From contig QIHH01000231.1 in assembly GCA_003230195.1 (NCBI GenBank), positions 1-17,883 on the forward strand: 17,883 nucleotides of DNA. The letters run 5' to 3'. Positions 7,399 through 15,802 of the stretch are shown here, piece by piece. The position numbers and the translations under genes were made by a program. The first letter of the stretch is position 1, and every line of letters starts with the position of its first letter. The notes below the pieces were generated by a model. The model was not told where the DNA came from. It did not search any database and worked only from the letters and a program-made list of their open reading frames with translations. This DNA is from Gammaproteobacteria bacterium. GTDB lineage: Bacteria; Pseudomonadota; Gammaproteobacteria; SZUA-140.

Positions 7399-8007
7399 CT
7401 AATCGTCACCCCAACGCGGTAACAGAGCGTGTTCAATCGCTAGATGATCAAGAATGCGGGCGACAATAAAGTCCACTAGGTCATCAATCGTTTTAGGCAC
7501 CTGATAAAACCCTGGATTCGCTGGCAGTATCGTTACCCCCAGTCGCGCTAGCTTTAACATATTCTCAAGATGCACCGCCGATACTGGTGTCTCACGATGA
7601 ACCAGAATGAGTTTACGCTGCTCTTTAATCGCCACATCAGCAGCGCGCTCCATCAATGAACTGCTCGCACCTGTCGCAACGGAGGATAACATTGCGCTGG
7701 TACAGGGGCAGACCACCATCGCACGCGAGGCCCCAGAACCACTCGCCACCGGTGAAGACCACTGCTCTTTACCATAAACCTTCAGCTGATCTGGTCTAGC
7801 GTTATAAAGCGAGGTAAAAAAAGACTGCATCTCTTTCGGGCTACCGGGCACTTTTAGCTCCGTCTCCATTGCCAACACCACCTGCGCAGGCGCTGAAACC
7901 ATTAGATAGACCTGCTCACTCGCCTCCAGCAGGCACTGTAGTAGGCGTAGGCCATACTGTGCCCCTGAGGCACCGGTTATCGCCAAGGTGATAGAATCGC
8001 GGCTCAT
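7399..8007 (-). CDS. ubiX: Flavin prenyltransferase UbiX
   Basis: A 202-residue cytoplasmic enzyme that joins dimethylallyl phosphate to FMN to make prenylated FMN, the cofactor of UbiD-type decarboxylases in ubiquinone synthesis. The N-terminal flavin-binding motif is ITGASGAQYG (10-19). The central VCPCTSAMLSSVATG, the RAADVAIKE helix, the HRETP motif and the C-terminal PGFY complete the family pattern. The ATG at 8007 overlaps the TGA of mpl (ATGA) and has GGAGG five bases before it within mpl, so translation is coupled. No ubiD is present in the window. Pairing with mpl is an operon arrangement and not an obvious pathway link. Confidence 0.92.
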   Translation of the reverse strand: MSRDSITLAITGASGAQYGLRLLQCLLEASEQVYLMVSAPAQVVLAMETELKVPGSPKEMQSFFTSLYNARPDQLKVYGKEQWSSPVASGSGASRAMVVCPCTSAMLSSVATGASSSLMERAADVAIKEQRKLILVHRETPVSAVHLENMLKLARLGVTILPANPGFYQVPKTIDDLVDFIVARILDHLAIEHALLPRWGDD

Positions 8008-9359
8008 TTTGCCTCCAGAGCATCAATCAATTTTTGATGAATACCACCAAAGGCACCATTGCTCATCACTAACAGGTGCGTGCCTGCGGTGGCCGCCTGC
8101 GCTACCTGCGCAACAATGGCATCAACATCAGCAAACACCACCGCATGGCTGCCAATCTCTGCAGCAATCGTCTGCATGAAGCATTGACTATTGTCGGGCT
8201 GAAACAGCACCACCTCATCGGCTGCCGTAAATGCTGCCGCAAGGGTCTCTTTGTGCACCCCCATTTGCATCGTGTTCGAGCGCGGCTCTAGAATCGCAAT
8301 AATGCGTTCACTGCCAACCTGTCGGCGCAACCCTTCAAGCGTCATCGTGATCGCGGTGGGGTGGTGGGCAAAATCATCATAAATATGAACACCATTCACC
8401 TCGCCACGTCTCTCCATCCGCCGTTTTACATTCTGAAATTCGCCCAGTGCATCGATCGCATGATGTACCATCACCCCTGCATGGCGGCTTGCCGCAATCG
8501 CCACCAAAGCATTATTGATGTTGTGCTGCCCCATCAACGCCCATTCGACTCGCCCCTGTTTTGCGCCCTTAAAATGGACATCAAAACTAGCCCCGTCTTC
8601 AGAGAGGTTGCAAGCCTCCCAGCCAGCTGATGTAGAGCATTTCTCAATCGGTGTCCAACAACCCTGTTCGAGCACATCTTTGATATTGTCATCATCTCGC
8701 GGGGCAACAATTAAACCATTCTGCGGCACGGTACGCACTAGGTGGTGAAACTGGCGCTTAATCGCATCGAGGTCATCAAAGATATCGGCATGATCAAATT
8801 CAAGATTGTTCAAAATCAACGTGCGCGACTGATAGTGAATAAACTTGGAGCGCTTATCGAAAAAGGCAGAATCATATTCATCCGCTTCAACGACAAAAAA
8901 TGGAGCGTCACCGAGGCGCGCAGAGATGCCAAAGTTTTTAGGGATACCACCAATCAAGAAGCCCGGTTTTAATTTGGCATATTCCAGAATCCACGCCACC
9001 ATGCTCGCGGTGGTGGTCTTGCCGTGAGTGCCAGCAACACCCAGCACCCAGCGGTCACGCAGAATATATTGCGCCAGAAAGGCCGGGCCAGAGATATAGG
9101 TCAGATTACGATCAAGCACATACTCGACCATCGGGTTGCCGCGTGACATTGCGTTACCAATCACCACCAGGTCGGGTGCAGGATCAAGCGCAGCAGTGTC
9201 ACAACCATCAGACAGCAAGATTCCTTCTGACGCCAGTTGCGTGCTCATCGGCGGATAGACATTGGTATCCGAGCCACTCACCTCATAACCCAGCTGACGC
9301 GCCAATAGCGCGATGCCGCCCATAAAGGTGCCGCAGATTCCTAAAATATGGATATGCAT
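8004..9359 (-). CDS. mpl: UDP-MurNAc:L-Ala-gamma-D-Glu-meso-DAP ligase (murein peptide recycling)
   Basis: A 451-residue Mur-ligase family enzyme that attaches recovered murein tripeptide to UDP-N-acetylmuramic acid in the cytoplasm, recycling cell-wall peptide. The N terminus has the Rossmann-like UDP-sugar motif HILGICGTFMGG (4-15). The ATP-binding loop GTHGKTT is at 110-116. Further along are VEADEYDSAFFDKRSKF, the LNNLEFDHADIF motif typical of Mpl, and the C-terminal YDDFAHHPTAI and EPRSNTM motifs. The length is standard for Mpl and shorter motifs distinguish it from MurC. It lies 36 bases downstream of a membrane-protein gene and overlaps ubiX by 4 bases, so the three are probably one minus-strand operon. 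Confidence 0.94.
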   Translation of the reverse strand: MHIHILGICGTFMGGIALLARQLGYEVSGSDTNVYPPMSTQLASEGILLSDGCDTAALDPAPDLVVIGNAMSRGNPMVEYVLDRNLTYISGPAFLAQYILRDRWVLGVAGTHGKTTTASMVAWILEYAKLKPGFLIGGIPKNFGISARLGDAPFFVVEADEYDSAFFDKRSKFIHYQSRTLILNNLEFDHADIFDDLDAIKRQFHHLVRTVPQNGLIVAPRDDDNIKDVLEQGCWTPIEKCSTSAGWEACNLSEDGASFDVHFKGAKQGRVEWALMGQHNINNALVAIAASRHAGVMVHHAIDALGEFQNVKRRMERRGEVNGVHIYDDFAHHPTAITMTLEGLRRQVGSERIIAILEPRSNTMQMGVHKETLAAAFTAADEVVLFQPDNSQCFMQTIAAEIGSHAVVFADVDAIVAQVAQAATAGTHLLVMSNGAFGGIHQKLIDALEAK

Positions 9360-9395
9360 CTTTGATTAAGCCTTACACAATAAACGTCGAATAAA

Positions 9396-9944
9396 TCAGG
9401 TAACCGACACCACGGCTGTCGCCACTTCCGGAGCGAAAAAAAGCGTGCGCATCGCACCGTATGAAATGAAAATATAGAACAATGAGATGATCAACGCCAT
9501 CCAAATCGAAGCATCTAGGCCATGTTTAATGATATTAGCAATAATTGCCACTTCCCAGATGAGCCATGCCCATAACAAAAAGATTGCGATCACAACAAAA
9601 AACATTCCGCCGTCATTGGTACCATACTGCTGCAACATCAACAGCGGCCATAACAACAGCTCAAGCAGTGCACAGCTACCGGCCATCGCGGTCACCATCT
9701 GTACATAACGTTCTGTAACATCTCGCACCCACAGCATGATATAGGCAAGGCCGGCAAGCAACAGTGTATCGGCGACACCTATCTGTATTGCGGTACCAAG
9801 CCCCATATCCCCTACAGTCAAAAACAGCGCGATCGCGCCATATGCAAACAGCGTAACCCCCATTAGTAATTTGGAAGAGGGCAGATCCTGCGGGGCTGCC
9901 TTTAAACGACAGATATCAATAAACCGTAGAAGAATCTTGTCCAC
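9396..9944 (-). CDS. Conserved membrane protein, five predicted helices
   Basis: I do not recognise a named function. The 182-residue product has about five hydrophobic helices (roughly 26-46, 51-73, 84-105, 112-138 and 147-165) and a short N-terminal segment containing AAPQDLPSS before the first helix. The topology is reminiscent of Yip1-like small membrane proteins, but this is a weak impression. The frame opens at a GTG at 9956; I prefer the GTG at 9944 because GGGGAG lies just before it on the minus strand and the protein then starts MDKILLRF. The gene heads an apparent operon with mpl and ubiX, 36 bases upstream of mpl. A link to envelope maintenance is guesswork from that position. Confidence 0.75.
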   Translation of the reverse strand: MDKILLRFIDICRLKAAPQDLPSSKLLMGVTLFAYGAIALFLTVGDMGLGTAIQIGVADTLLLAGLAYIMLWVRDVTERYVQMVTAMAGSCALLELLLWPLLMLQQYGTNDGGMFFVVIAIFLLWAWLIWEVAIIANIIKHGLDASIWMALIISLFYIFISYGAMRTLFFAPEVATAVVSVT

Positions 9945-10114
9945 GTTACTCCCCACGTCTCATTTCAACTGAAAGAATTTTACCGTTGTACTGCATCATA
10001 ACGCGCTCATCTGCGAAATAAAACTCGCATCAATCCCACTATAAATGTAATGAAAACAGGGTATCCCGTTGCGCCACTATACCACTCAGCCACCACTGCG
10101 CGTATATTGATCTA

Positions 10115-10993
10115 ATGTGGACTATTATCGAAAAAGCGATCAGCAAAAGCAGCGACCAGCCCTTCAAAATCCAGCGGCGTACAACTGTTAGTGGTGGCTC
10201 TATTAATCAGGCCTTTTTATTGACAGGGGACAAACAGCGCTACTTCATCAAGCTTAATGATGATAACGGTCTGGCAATGTTTGATGCCGAATATGCGGGA
10301 TTACAGGCAATTCTCGCAACAGAAACAATATCTGCCCCACAGCCTCTCTGCACTGGCATCGCAGCCAACCACGCCTTTCTGGTGATGCGTTATATCGACA
10401 CCACCAATAGCCCTCATAACCACGCCCGGTTGGGTGAACAGTTAGCCGCAATGCATCGCAAGCATTTTGACTATTTTGGCTGGCATCAGGACAACACCAT
10501 CGGTTCAACCCTACAAGCCAACCCGCACAACGCAAACTGGGTCAATTTTTGGTGTGAACAGCGTCTCGGCTTTCAGCTAGCACTCGCTGAGCAAAATGGC
10601 TTTAGTGGTACATTGCAAACAGAAGGGCGAAAATTAATAGATTGCTTAGGCGGGCTGTTTGACCGCTACACTCCACAACCATCATTACTACATGGAGACC
10701 TGTGGTCAGGTAACTACTACTTCGACCAGAATGGCGCTCCCACTATCTTTGACCCCGCCTGTTATTATGGTGACCGGGAAGCCGACATCGCCATGACAGA
10801 ACTCTTTGGTGGTTTTCACAATGAATTCTATCGCGCCTATCAAAATGCCTTTCCATTAGAGAGCGGCTATCAAACTCGTAAGATGCTCTACAATCTCTAC
10901 CACGTACTCAATCACCTCAATTTATTTGGCGATGGCTATCTATCGCAGGCACAGCAGATGACACGGCAACTATTAAATGAATTAGGACAATAA
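10115..10993 (+). CDS. Fructosamine kinase family protein (protein deglycation)
   Basis: A 292-residue cytoplasmic kinase of the fructosamine-3-kinase/ketosamine-3-kinase family, which phosphorylates sugar adducts on lysines so that they fall off. Kinase landmarks are Lys46 in YFIKL, Glu59 in DAEYAG, the catalytic loop LHGDLWSGN (192-200), and the metal-binding DPACYYGDRE (213-222). The length equals the bacterial family norm. The ATG at 10115 starts the conserved N terminus but has no clear Shine-Dalgarno. The gene is isolated: the divergent membrane protein starts 170 bases to the left and a convergent phosphatase lies to the right. Genes of this family are often near low-molecular-weight phosphatase genes, but here the two are convergent, so co-expression is not implied. 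Confidence 0.88.
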   Translation: MWTIIEKAISKSSDQPFKIQRRTTVSGGSINQAFLLTGDKQRYFIKLNDDNGLAMFDAEYAGLQAILATETISAPQPLCTGIAANHAFLVMRYIDTTNSPHNHARLGEQLAAMHRKHFDYFGWHQDNTIGSTLQANPHNANWVNFWCEQRLGFQLALAEQNGFSGTLQTEGRKLIDCLGGLFDRYTPQPSLLHGDLWSGNYYFDQNGAPTIFDPACYYGDREADIAMTELFGGFHNEFYRAYQNAFPLESGYQTRKMLYNLYHVLNHLNLFGDGYLSQAQQMTRQLLNELGQ

Positions 10994-11175
10994 CCCGGCA
11001 ATCAAGCGCGTACCCCATCATCCTCTTTCACAGTAGCTAATCAAGACACTCACCATAAATCATTACCAACACATACGTGTAATAACATTCTCTTGAAAGA
11101 AAGAACTTAACACCATTAATTTTTCAGGCGCAACAGTATGGCTTTATTCATTGGGAACGCTCCTTGGACAAAGTG

Positions 11176-11619
11176 CTACGAAAGTTTTTCAATCCATTCA
11201 CTAATGCCTTGTTGAATGAAAGCAAGCACAGTTCTGAATTCTTCCATATTCTGTCGGTAAGGGTCTGGAATATCGCGGCCTTCATCCTCAAGCAATCTAA
11301 ATACCTTTCCCCGCACAGTGGGGTGGTGCGACTCAATATATCGCTTTTGCTCTAACGTCATGACTAAAATGATGTCAGCCCACTGTACAAGCTGGGAGTT
11401 GAGTTTCTCACCCCGGTGCCGGGAAATATCCACGTCTAACTCAGCCATCAAACTTCTAGCCGAAGTATCGGCCGGATGTCCGATTAAGGCATGTATACCG
11501 GCAGAACGAACCTCAACTGGGTAGCTTAATTGAGAGACGCAGTGTTGATGGAATAATGCCTCAGCCATGGGGCTGCGACATATATTGCCAATACAGGTAA
11601 TGAGGACATGAGAAAACAA
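11176..11619 (-). CDS. wzb: Low-molecular-weight protein-tyrosine phosphatase, Wzb-like
   Basis: A 147-residue phosphatase expected to dephosphorylate the Wzc tyrosine kinase and so control polysaccharide export. The P-loop is C9-IGNIC-R15-SP, and the general acid is Asp119 in DIPDPYRQ; both are intact, as is the length. The frame has no ATG before the P-loop: the first possible start is TTG at 11619, preceded by ACT and then an in-frame TAG. The product starting FSHVLITCIGNICRSP aligns with the usual family N terminus, so the TTG is likely real, probably a weak start created when a decayed IS630-type sequence came to lie immediately upstream. It is divergent from wza and wzc, unlike the usual wza-wzb-wzc order. 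Confidence 0.88.
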   Translation of the reverse strand: MFSHVLITCIGNICRSPMAEALFHQHCVSQLSYPVEVRSAGIHALIGHPADTSARSLMAELDVDISRHRGEKLNSQLVQWADIILVMTLEQKRYIESHHPTVRGKVFRLLEDEGRDIPDPYRQNMEEFRTVLAFIQQGISEWIEKLS

Positions 11620-11622
11620 AGT

Positions 11623-11876
11623 CTAGACATCCCGGCAATTTATACAATCTAGTCGTTTCAGCTTAATCTGTTCGAGTAAAAATGCCCTGTAGAGGGATGC
11701 ACCTGTGTGAGTGTTGAGATTATTCATCACAAACGTGATGCGTTGGCATTTTCGACTATCTTTCTTGCCCTTCAATGTTGCCTCCAATCATGCTGTGTTA
11801 TCGCGCGCTCGTATCTGTTTCACCGTTCTTCTTGCGTTAAACGTGCGACATAGCGCTTCTTTATTTTCTGGCTCAT
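11623..11876 (-). pseudogene. IS630-family transposase remnant
   Basis: On the minus strand an ATG at 11876 opens MSQKIKKRYVARLTQEER, which resembles the N terminus of IS630-type transposases (K-Y-V-x-L-T-x-E-E-R). It stops at once. After a short unreadable stretch a second frame gives ITFVMNNLNTHTGASLYRAF, resembling the IS630 catalytic segment (VMDNLNTH...ASLYEAF). The catalytic Asp is changed to Asn and most of the middle and the C terminus are missing. It ends at a TAG four bases before the TTG start of wzb. It is a dead, internally deleted fragment; terminal repeats are not recognisable. Confidence 0.65.
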
Positions 11877-11961
11877 CAATAGTTCGATTAACACTACTGA
11901 GAAGAAAGTTTACATCCTGATTTATAAAACTGATAGAGTACGGTTAGTGTAATGTTCAGGA

Positions 11962-11979
11962 GCCTACACTAGTGTAGGC
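11962..11979. repeat. Perfect 18-bp palindrome upstream of wza
   Basis: GCCTACACTAGTGTAGGC is its own reverse complement. The core TAGTGTA/TACACTA recurs at 11945-11951 and 12118-12124. This could be a binding site for a dimeric regulator of the divergent wzb/wza genes, or the relic of a mobile element. A palindrome this long is unlikely, but not impossible, by chance in a window this size. Confidence 0.4.
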
Positions 11980-11989
11980 CATCACTTAT

Positions 11990-12091
11990 AATGGCATTTA
12001 TCCGCCATTCTGCGTTGCTTTTTTTATCATAGGTTCTCTATAGCTTGCCGGAAAGCGCCTTGATTTGCGATTGGCGAAACAATGCAATCGC
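11990..12091. repeat. Two further hairpins in the wza upstream region
   Basis: AATGGC (11990-11995) pairs with GCCATT (12004-12009), and GCGATTG (12067-12073) pairs with CAATCGC (12085-12091). The stretch from the IS630 remnant (11876) to wza holds no gene that I can support. These hairpins and the 18-bp palindrome are its visible structure. No JUMPstart or ops sequence is present. Confidence 0.35.
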
Positions 12092-12202
12092 TATAAACAA
12101 CGTAATGAGTGATTATTTACACTAGCGGGTATAAGCAAACAGCTTTAATTAAAATACTGACTGAACCCAGCACTGGTTGGCACTTATTTTATTCTAAAGT
12201 GC

Positions 12203-12232
12203 TTGAAGATTTGTCTGAAAACTTATTATACT
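12203..12232 (+). promoter_or_regulatory. Candidate sigma-70 promoter for wza
   Basis: TTGAAG (12203-12208), an 18-base spacer and TATACT (12227-12232) give a reasonable -35/-10 pair. Transcription would begin near 12239, leaving a leader of about 18 bases before the wza ATG. The palindrome and hairpins further upstream would then be DNA-level rather than RNA-level elements. Confidence 0.45.
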
Positions 12233-12256
12233 TGAAGAAGAATGTAAAAATTAGAG

Positions 12257-13456
12257 ATGGATTCAACAATCAATAATTTTCTTAAGTTGAATTGCTGCTG
12301 GAATAGTTTTTCTGTACGGATCGCTACCATAGCACCAATACTTCTATCCATTATTATCAGCGGCTGTGCTGTAGCGCCTGGCATGCAAACCTACGATATG
12401 AGGGGGCGGTCAAAGGTTCTGCTCCCTTCGGCTGAGGGCAATGGACAGCCACCTGAGCATGTCACCGTCAAAACAATTAACGCCGATCTGATTCTGGTGT
12501 TAGCTAGGCAACAACGTCAGGCGGTAGCAAACCGCCAATCAGATACACATAATCAAACGTTGATTGATAACTACGAATACAAATTGGGGCCGGCTGATAT
12601 CATCTCTGTCACGGTGTGGGATCATCCCGAACTCACGATACCTGCGGGTTCACAGCGGAGTGCCGAGCAAGCTGGCAATATGGTCGCCAATGATGGTTCT
12701 ATCTATTTTCCTTATGTAGGCGTCGTCAGGGTTGAAGGTAAAACCCTGACTGAGACCCGTGACCTGCTTACCCATGAACTCAGCAAATATATTGAAGATG
12801 TTAAGCTGGATGTGCGTGTCGCTGAATTTAATCACAAACGAGTTTATGTGGTGGGAGAGGTTAAAAACCCCAGTGTAAGAAATATTACCTATATACCGCC
12901 TACCATGCTTGAGATGATAAATCGCTCCGGTGGTTTTACAGAGGAAGCAGATCGTCGCAATATTACCCTGACTCGTGCAGATAAAACCTACCGTGTAGAT
13001 CTGCTTGCCTTGTATGAAAATGGTGACAGCAGTCAGAATGTACTTTTAGAACCAGGTGATGTCATCAATGTTTGGGATCGAGCACTCAACAAAGTGTTTG
13101 TATTGGGTGAAGTTAATGTGCCCGGTTCCTACATAATGCATAAACACCGCAAGAGTTTGGCTGAAGCCTTGAGCGATGCGGGGGGCGTCAACGAAAACAC
13201 CTCAAACCCAGGCCAGATATTCGTCGTGCGTGGCACGGAAAAACAGCCCGAAATTTTCCACCTTGATGCCCGCACTCCAGATGCATTGTTACTGGCGGAT
13301 CGCTTTCCGCTGCAATCTAGGGATGTTATCTATGTCGATGCGGCTAATATCGTACGCTGGAACCGGGTAATCAACAATGTATCCAATACGGTCTCTACAT
13401 TGCAAAATGCCTTTCGAACCAGTTTTCCGCTGTTTAATGGTGGCACTACTAATTAG
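12257..13456 (+). CDS. wza: Polysaccharide export outer-membrane lipoprotein Wza
   Basis: A 399-residue outer-membrane lipoprotein that forms the export channel for capsule or EPS. After a slightly extended N terminus there is a hydrophobic signal and lipobox ISGC with the lipidated Cys37. The polysaccharide-export domain starts at YKLGPADIISVTVWDHPEL (about 107-125). Two SLBB-type domains follow (VYVVGEVKNP and VFVLGEVNVPGSY). The C-terminal VRWNRVINNVSNTVSTLQ resembles the amphipathic helix that lines the Wza outer-membrane pore. The ATG at 12257 has only a weak ribosome site. Wzc begins within a few bases to tens of bases of its stop, so the two are cotranscribed. The length is close to the E. 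coli family member. Confidence 0.92.
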   Translation: MDSTINNFLKLNCCWNSFSVRIATIAPILLSIIISGCAVAPGMQTYDMRGRSKVLLPSAEGNGQPPEHVTVKTINADLILVLARQQRQAVANRQSDTHNQTLIDNYEYKLGPADIISVTVWDHPELTIPAGSQRSAEQAGNMVANDGSIYFPYVGVVRVEGKTLTETRDLLTHELSKYIEDVKLDVRVAEFNHKRVYVVGEVKNPSVRNITYIPPTMLEMINRSGGFTEEADRRNITLTRADKTYRVDLLALYENGDSSQNVLLEPGDVINVWDRALNKVFVLGEVNVPGSYIMHKHRKSLAEALSDAGGVNENTSNPGQIFVVRGTEKQPEIFHLDARTPDALLLADRFPLQSRDVIYVDAANIVRWNRVINNVSNTVSTLQNAFRTSFPLFNGGTTN

Positions 13457-13474
13457 AATGTGCCAAGAAATTGG

Positions 13475-15748
13475 ATGAACGACTTGAATACAACCCACAC
13501 CATTCAGCCACAAAGCATGGATACATACTCCGGGCCTGTCGATGAAGAAGAGATCGACCTTGCCAAATATTTTGGTGTGCTGCTGGCCTATAAATGGTTT
13601 ATTGGTTTGGTGGTGTTTATCGGAATATTGTTGGGTGGCAGCTATGCCGCTATAACAACACCAATTTACCAGACAAATGTGCTGATTCAGATTGAAGATC
13701 AGCAAGCAAGTAGCCTGGCTGCCCTTGAAAATGTTGCAGGAATGTTTGAGGGAGATGCCACCACGGGCGCAGAGATCGAATTATTGCGTTCCCGCATGGT
13801 GATAAAAGAAGCGGTCGATCAGCTATCGCTGAATATTTTTGTAGAACCCGAATATTTTCCATTGGTCGGCCGTGCCATGGCCCGTTATTTTACCCCGCAA
13901 CAGTCGGGCGTTGTCGAGCCTTGGTTTGATCAACCTCAATATGCCTGGGGCGGCGAAAAAATTGTAGTGGATTTTTTCGAAATGCCTGACACTCTGCTAG
14001 GTAAATCGTTGCAACTGATTGCAGGGCCGTCAGGTAAATACCGGTTGCTGGATCAACATCAACAACTATTGCTGGAAGGGAAGGTTGGCAAGCTGGCCGA
14101 AGTCTCTGAGGGCAAAGATGGCAAAATAAAGCTCTTTGTATCCGTCTTAAAAGCTCGTTCTGGCACTCATTTTCAATTGATACGATTTTCTCCCATAAGA
14201 TCTATTAAAAGGGTATTAGGAGATTTTTCAGTGCAAGAAAAGAGTACAAACTCAGGCATATTAAATCTCACCATGGTAGGTCCAGATAAGGTGGTTATCA
14301 CGCAATTATTGAACAAAATTGCCGATGTTTATGTTGCACAGAATATAGCTCGCAGTTCAGCCGAGGCAGAGTTGTCGCTGAATTTCCTTGAGAAGCAATT
14401 ACCTCCGCTCAAAGAACGTGTTAATGCTGCAGAAAATTCTTATAATGAATATCGCATACAAAACAGTTCAGTTAATCTTGCAGGGGAAACCAAAGCGGTG
14501 CTTGAAGGACTTGCCCAAATAGAAGTGGCATTGCTGAATTTACGGCAGGAACGGGGTGAACTGCGTAAACGGTTTAAAGTTATTCATCCAGTCATCAAGG
14601 CGTTGGATAGCAAAATAAGCATACTTAAGGCCCAAGGTGAAAAGTTTGAGAAAGATGCGGATCAGCTACCAGAAACCCAACGTGATATTTTGCGCTTGGC
14701 CCGGGATGTTGAAGTAAATACCGGACTCTATACAAAATTACTGAACACCGCCCAAGAGCTTAACATGGTCAAGGCGGGCACGGTAGGTAATATTCGTATT
14801 ATCGATTATGCCTTGATACCTGAAACGCCGGTAAAGCCCCAAAAAAGGTTAATTGTTGTATTTGCCTTTTTCTTTGCCCTGTTTCTCGGCATCATTCTAG
14901 CGCTCCTGCTGCGAGCGTTGCGGGGAGGCGTGAATGATCCTGATGAAATCGAGCGGAGGCTTGGTTTACCGGTATATGCCTCAGTCATTCACAGTAAAGC
15001 CCAGCGACGGATGATGAAACGGGCCGAAAAAGATGGCAGGGCCATTGGTATTCTTGCCCGGAGGCAGCCGGATGATTCTGCTATCGAGAGCCTGCGAAGC
15101 CTGCGTACAACCCTCTACTTTTCACTAAAACAGGCTGACAATAACATCGTCATGGTAGCGGGTGCCAGCCCAAAGGTGGGTAAAACATTTACCAGCATCA
15201 ATCTGGGCGCCGTACTGGCCAGTGATGATAATAAAGTACTGGTCATTGATGCCGACCTACGCAGGGGTTCTTTGCATCGCTATATCGGTAGGCCGCGCAA
15301 CCATGGGCTGACTGAACTGATTACTGAGACGACGGAAGAGGGTATTGCAGAATATATCCAGTCTACCGGTGTGGAGGGGTTGTCTCTATTACCCTCAGGC
15401 AGCCTGCCCCCCAATCCAGCAGAGTTGTTGTTGCATGAGTCGTTCAAACAGAAGCTGGAGATCTTGTCCGGCACATTTGATTATGTGATCATTGATGTCC
15501 CGCCCATATTAGCGGTAACAGATGCGGCGATCATCGGTAAAAATGCAGCAACTACGTTGCTGGTGGTTAAGGCGAATTTTCATCCCATGCGTGAATTAGA
15601 GCAGGCAACAAGACAGCTTCAGCAAGCTGGCATTGTTATAAAAGGTGTGGTATTTAATGATGTAAAAGTGAACAATCGGCATTATATTTACCAATATGAC
15701 TATAAAGAAGTACCCGAAAAATCCTTTGGGCAGTTTCTGACAAGGTAA
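13475..15748 (+). CDS. wzc: Tyrosine-protein kinase Wzc (polysaccharide co-polymerase)
   Basis: A 757-residue inner-membrane BY-kinase that controls polymerisation and export through Wza. Two membrane helices (about 41-61 and 458-479) bracket a periplasmic chain-length-determinant region with coiled-coil stretches; the second follows TPVKPQKR. The cytoplasmic kinase has Walker A GASPKVGKT (563-571), Walker A' VIDADLRRG with Asp592 and Asp594, and Walker B VIIDVPP with Asp674. The C-terminal tyrosine cluster YIYQYDY (Tyr737, 739, 741 and 743) is the autophosphorylation tail. The frame opens at a GTG at 13460; ATG 13475 is chosen for its codon and the AAGAA before it, but either is possible. 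The likely phosphatase is the divergent wzb. No glycosyltransferase or flippase follows; a decayed IS lies 41 bases downstream. Confidence 0.92.
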   Translation: MNDLNTTHTIQPQSMDTYSGPVDEEEIDLAKYFGVLLAYKWFIGLVVFIGILLGGSYAAITTPIYQTNVLIQIEDQQASSLAALENVAGMFEGDATTGAEIELLRSRMVIKEAVDQLSLNIFVEPEYFPLVGRAMARYFTPQQSGVVEPWFDQPQYAWGGEKIVVDFFEMPDTLLGKSLQLIAGPSGKYRLLDQHQQLLLEGKVGKLAEVSEGKDGKIKLFVSVLKARSGTHFQLIRFSPIRSIKRVLGDFSVQEKSTNSGILNLTMVGPDKVVITQLLNKIADVYVAQNIARSSAEAELSLNFLEKQLPPLKERVNAAENSYNEYRIQNSSVNLAGETKAVLEGLAQIEVALLNLRQERGELRKRFKVIHPVIKALDSKISILKAQGEKFEKDADQLPETQRDILRLARDVEVNTGLYTKLLNTAQELNMVKAGTVGNIRIIDYALIPETPVKPQKRLIVVFAFFFALFLGIILALLLRALRGGVNDPDEIERRLGLPVYASVIHSKAQRRMMKRAEKDGRAIGILARRQPDDSAIESLRSLRTTLYFSLKQADNNIVMVAGASPKVGKTFTSINLGAVLASDDNKVLVIDADLRRGSLHRYIGRPRNHGLTELITETTEEGIAEYIQSTGVEGLSLLPSGSLPPNPAELLLHESFKQKLEILSGTFDYVIIDVPPILAVTDAAIIGKNAATTLLVVKANFHPMRELEQATRQLQQAGIVIKGVVFNDVKVNNRHYIYQYDYKEVPEKSFGQFLTR

Positions 15749-15802
15749 AAGTTAGCAAAGAAAAAGAGTGATCGAACTGTCATAAGATGTGGAATGGCAA
15801 CA

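Noticed and set aside
10060..10100. tRNA-like 3' end (CAGCCACCA) or a tRNA start on the opposite strand
   Set aside because: No T-loop GTTCGA sequence, no anticodon arm and no cloverleaf of the right length could be traced on either strand.
11138..11215. Short plus-strand ORF starting MALFIGNAPWTK overlapping the 3' end of wzb
   Set aside because: Only 25 residues, no ribosome site, and antisense to the phosphatase; no recognised homology.
11711..11920. Plus-strand 69-residue ORF between wzb and wza
   Set aside because: It is the antisense shadow of the IS630 transposase remnant, has no ribosome site and has no protein-like pattern.
12100..12140. JUMPstart/ops antitermination element before wza
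   Set aside because: GCGGGTATAAGC looks superficially similar, but the ops core GGCGGTAG is absent.
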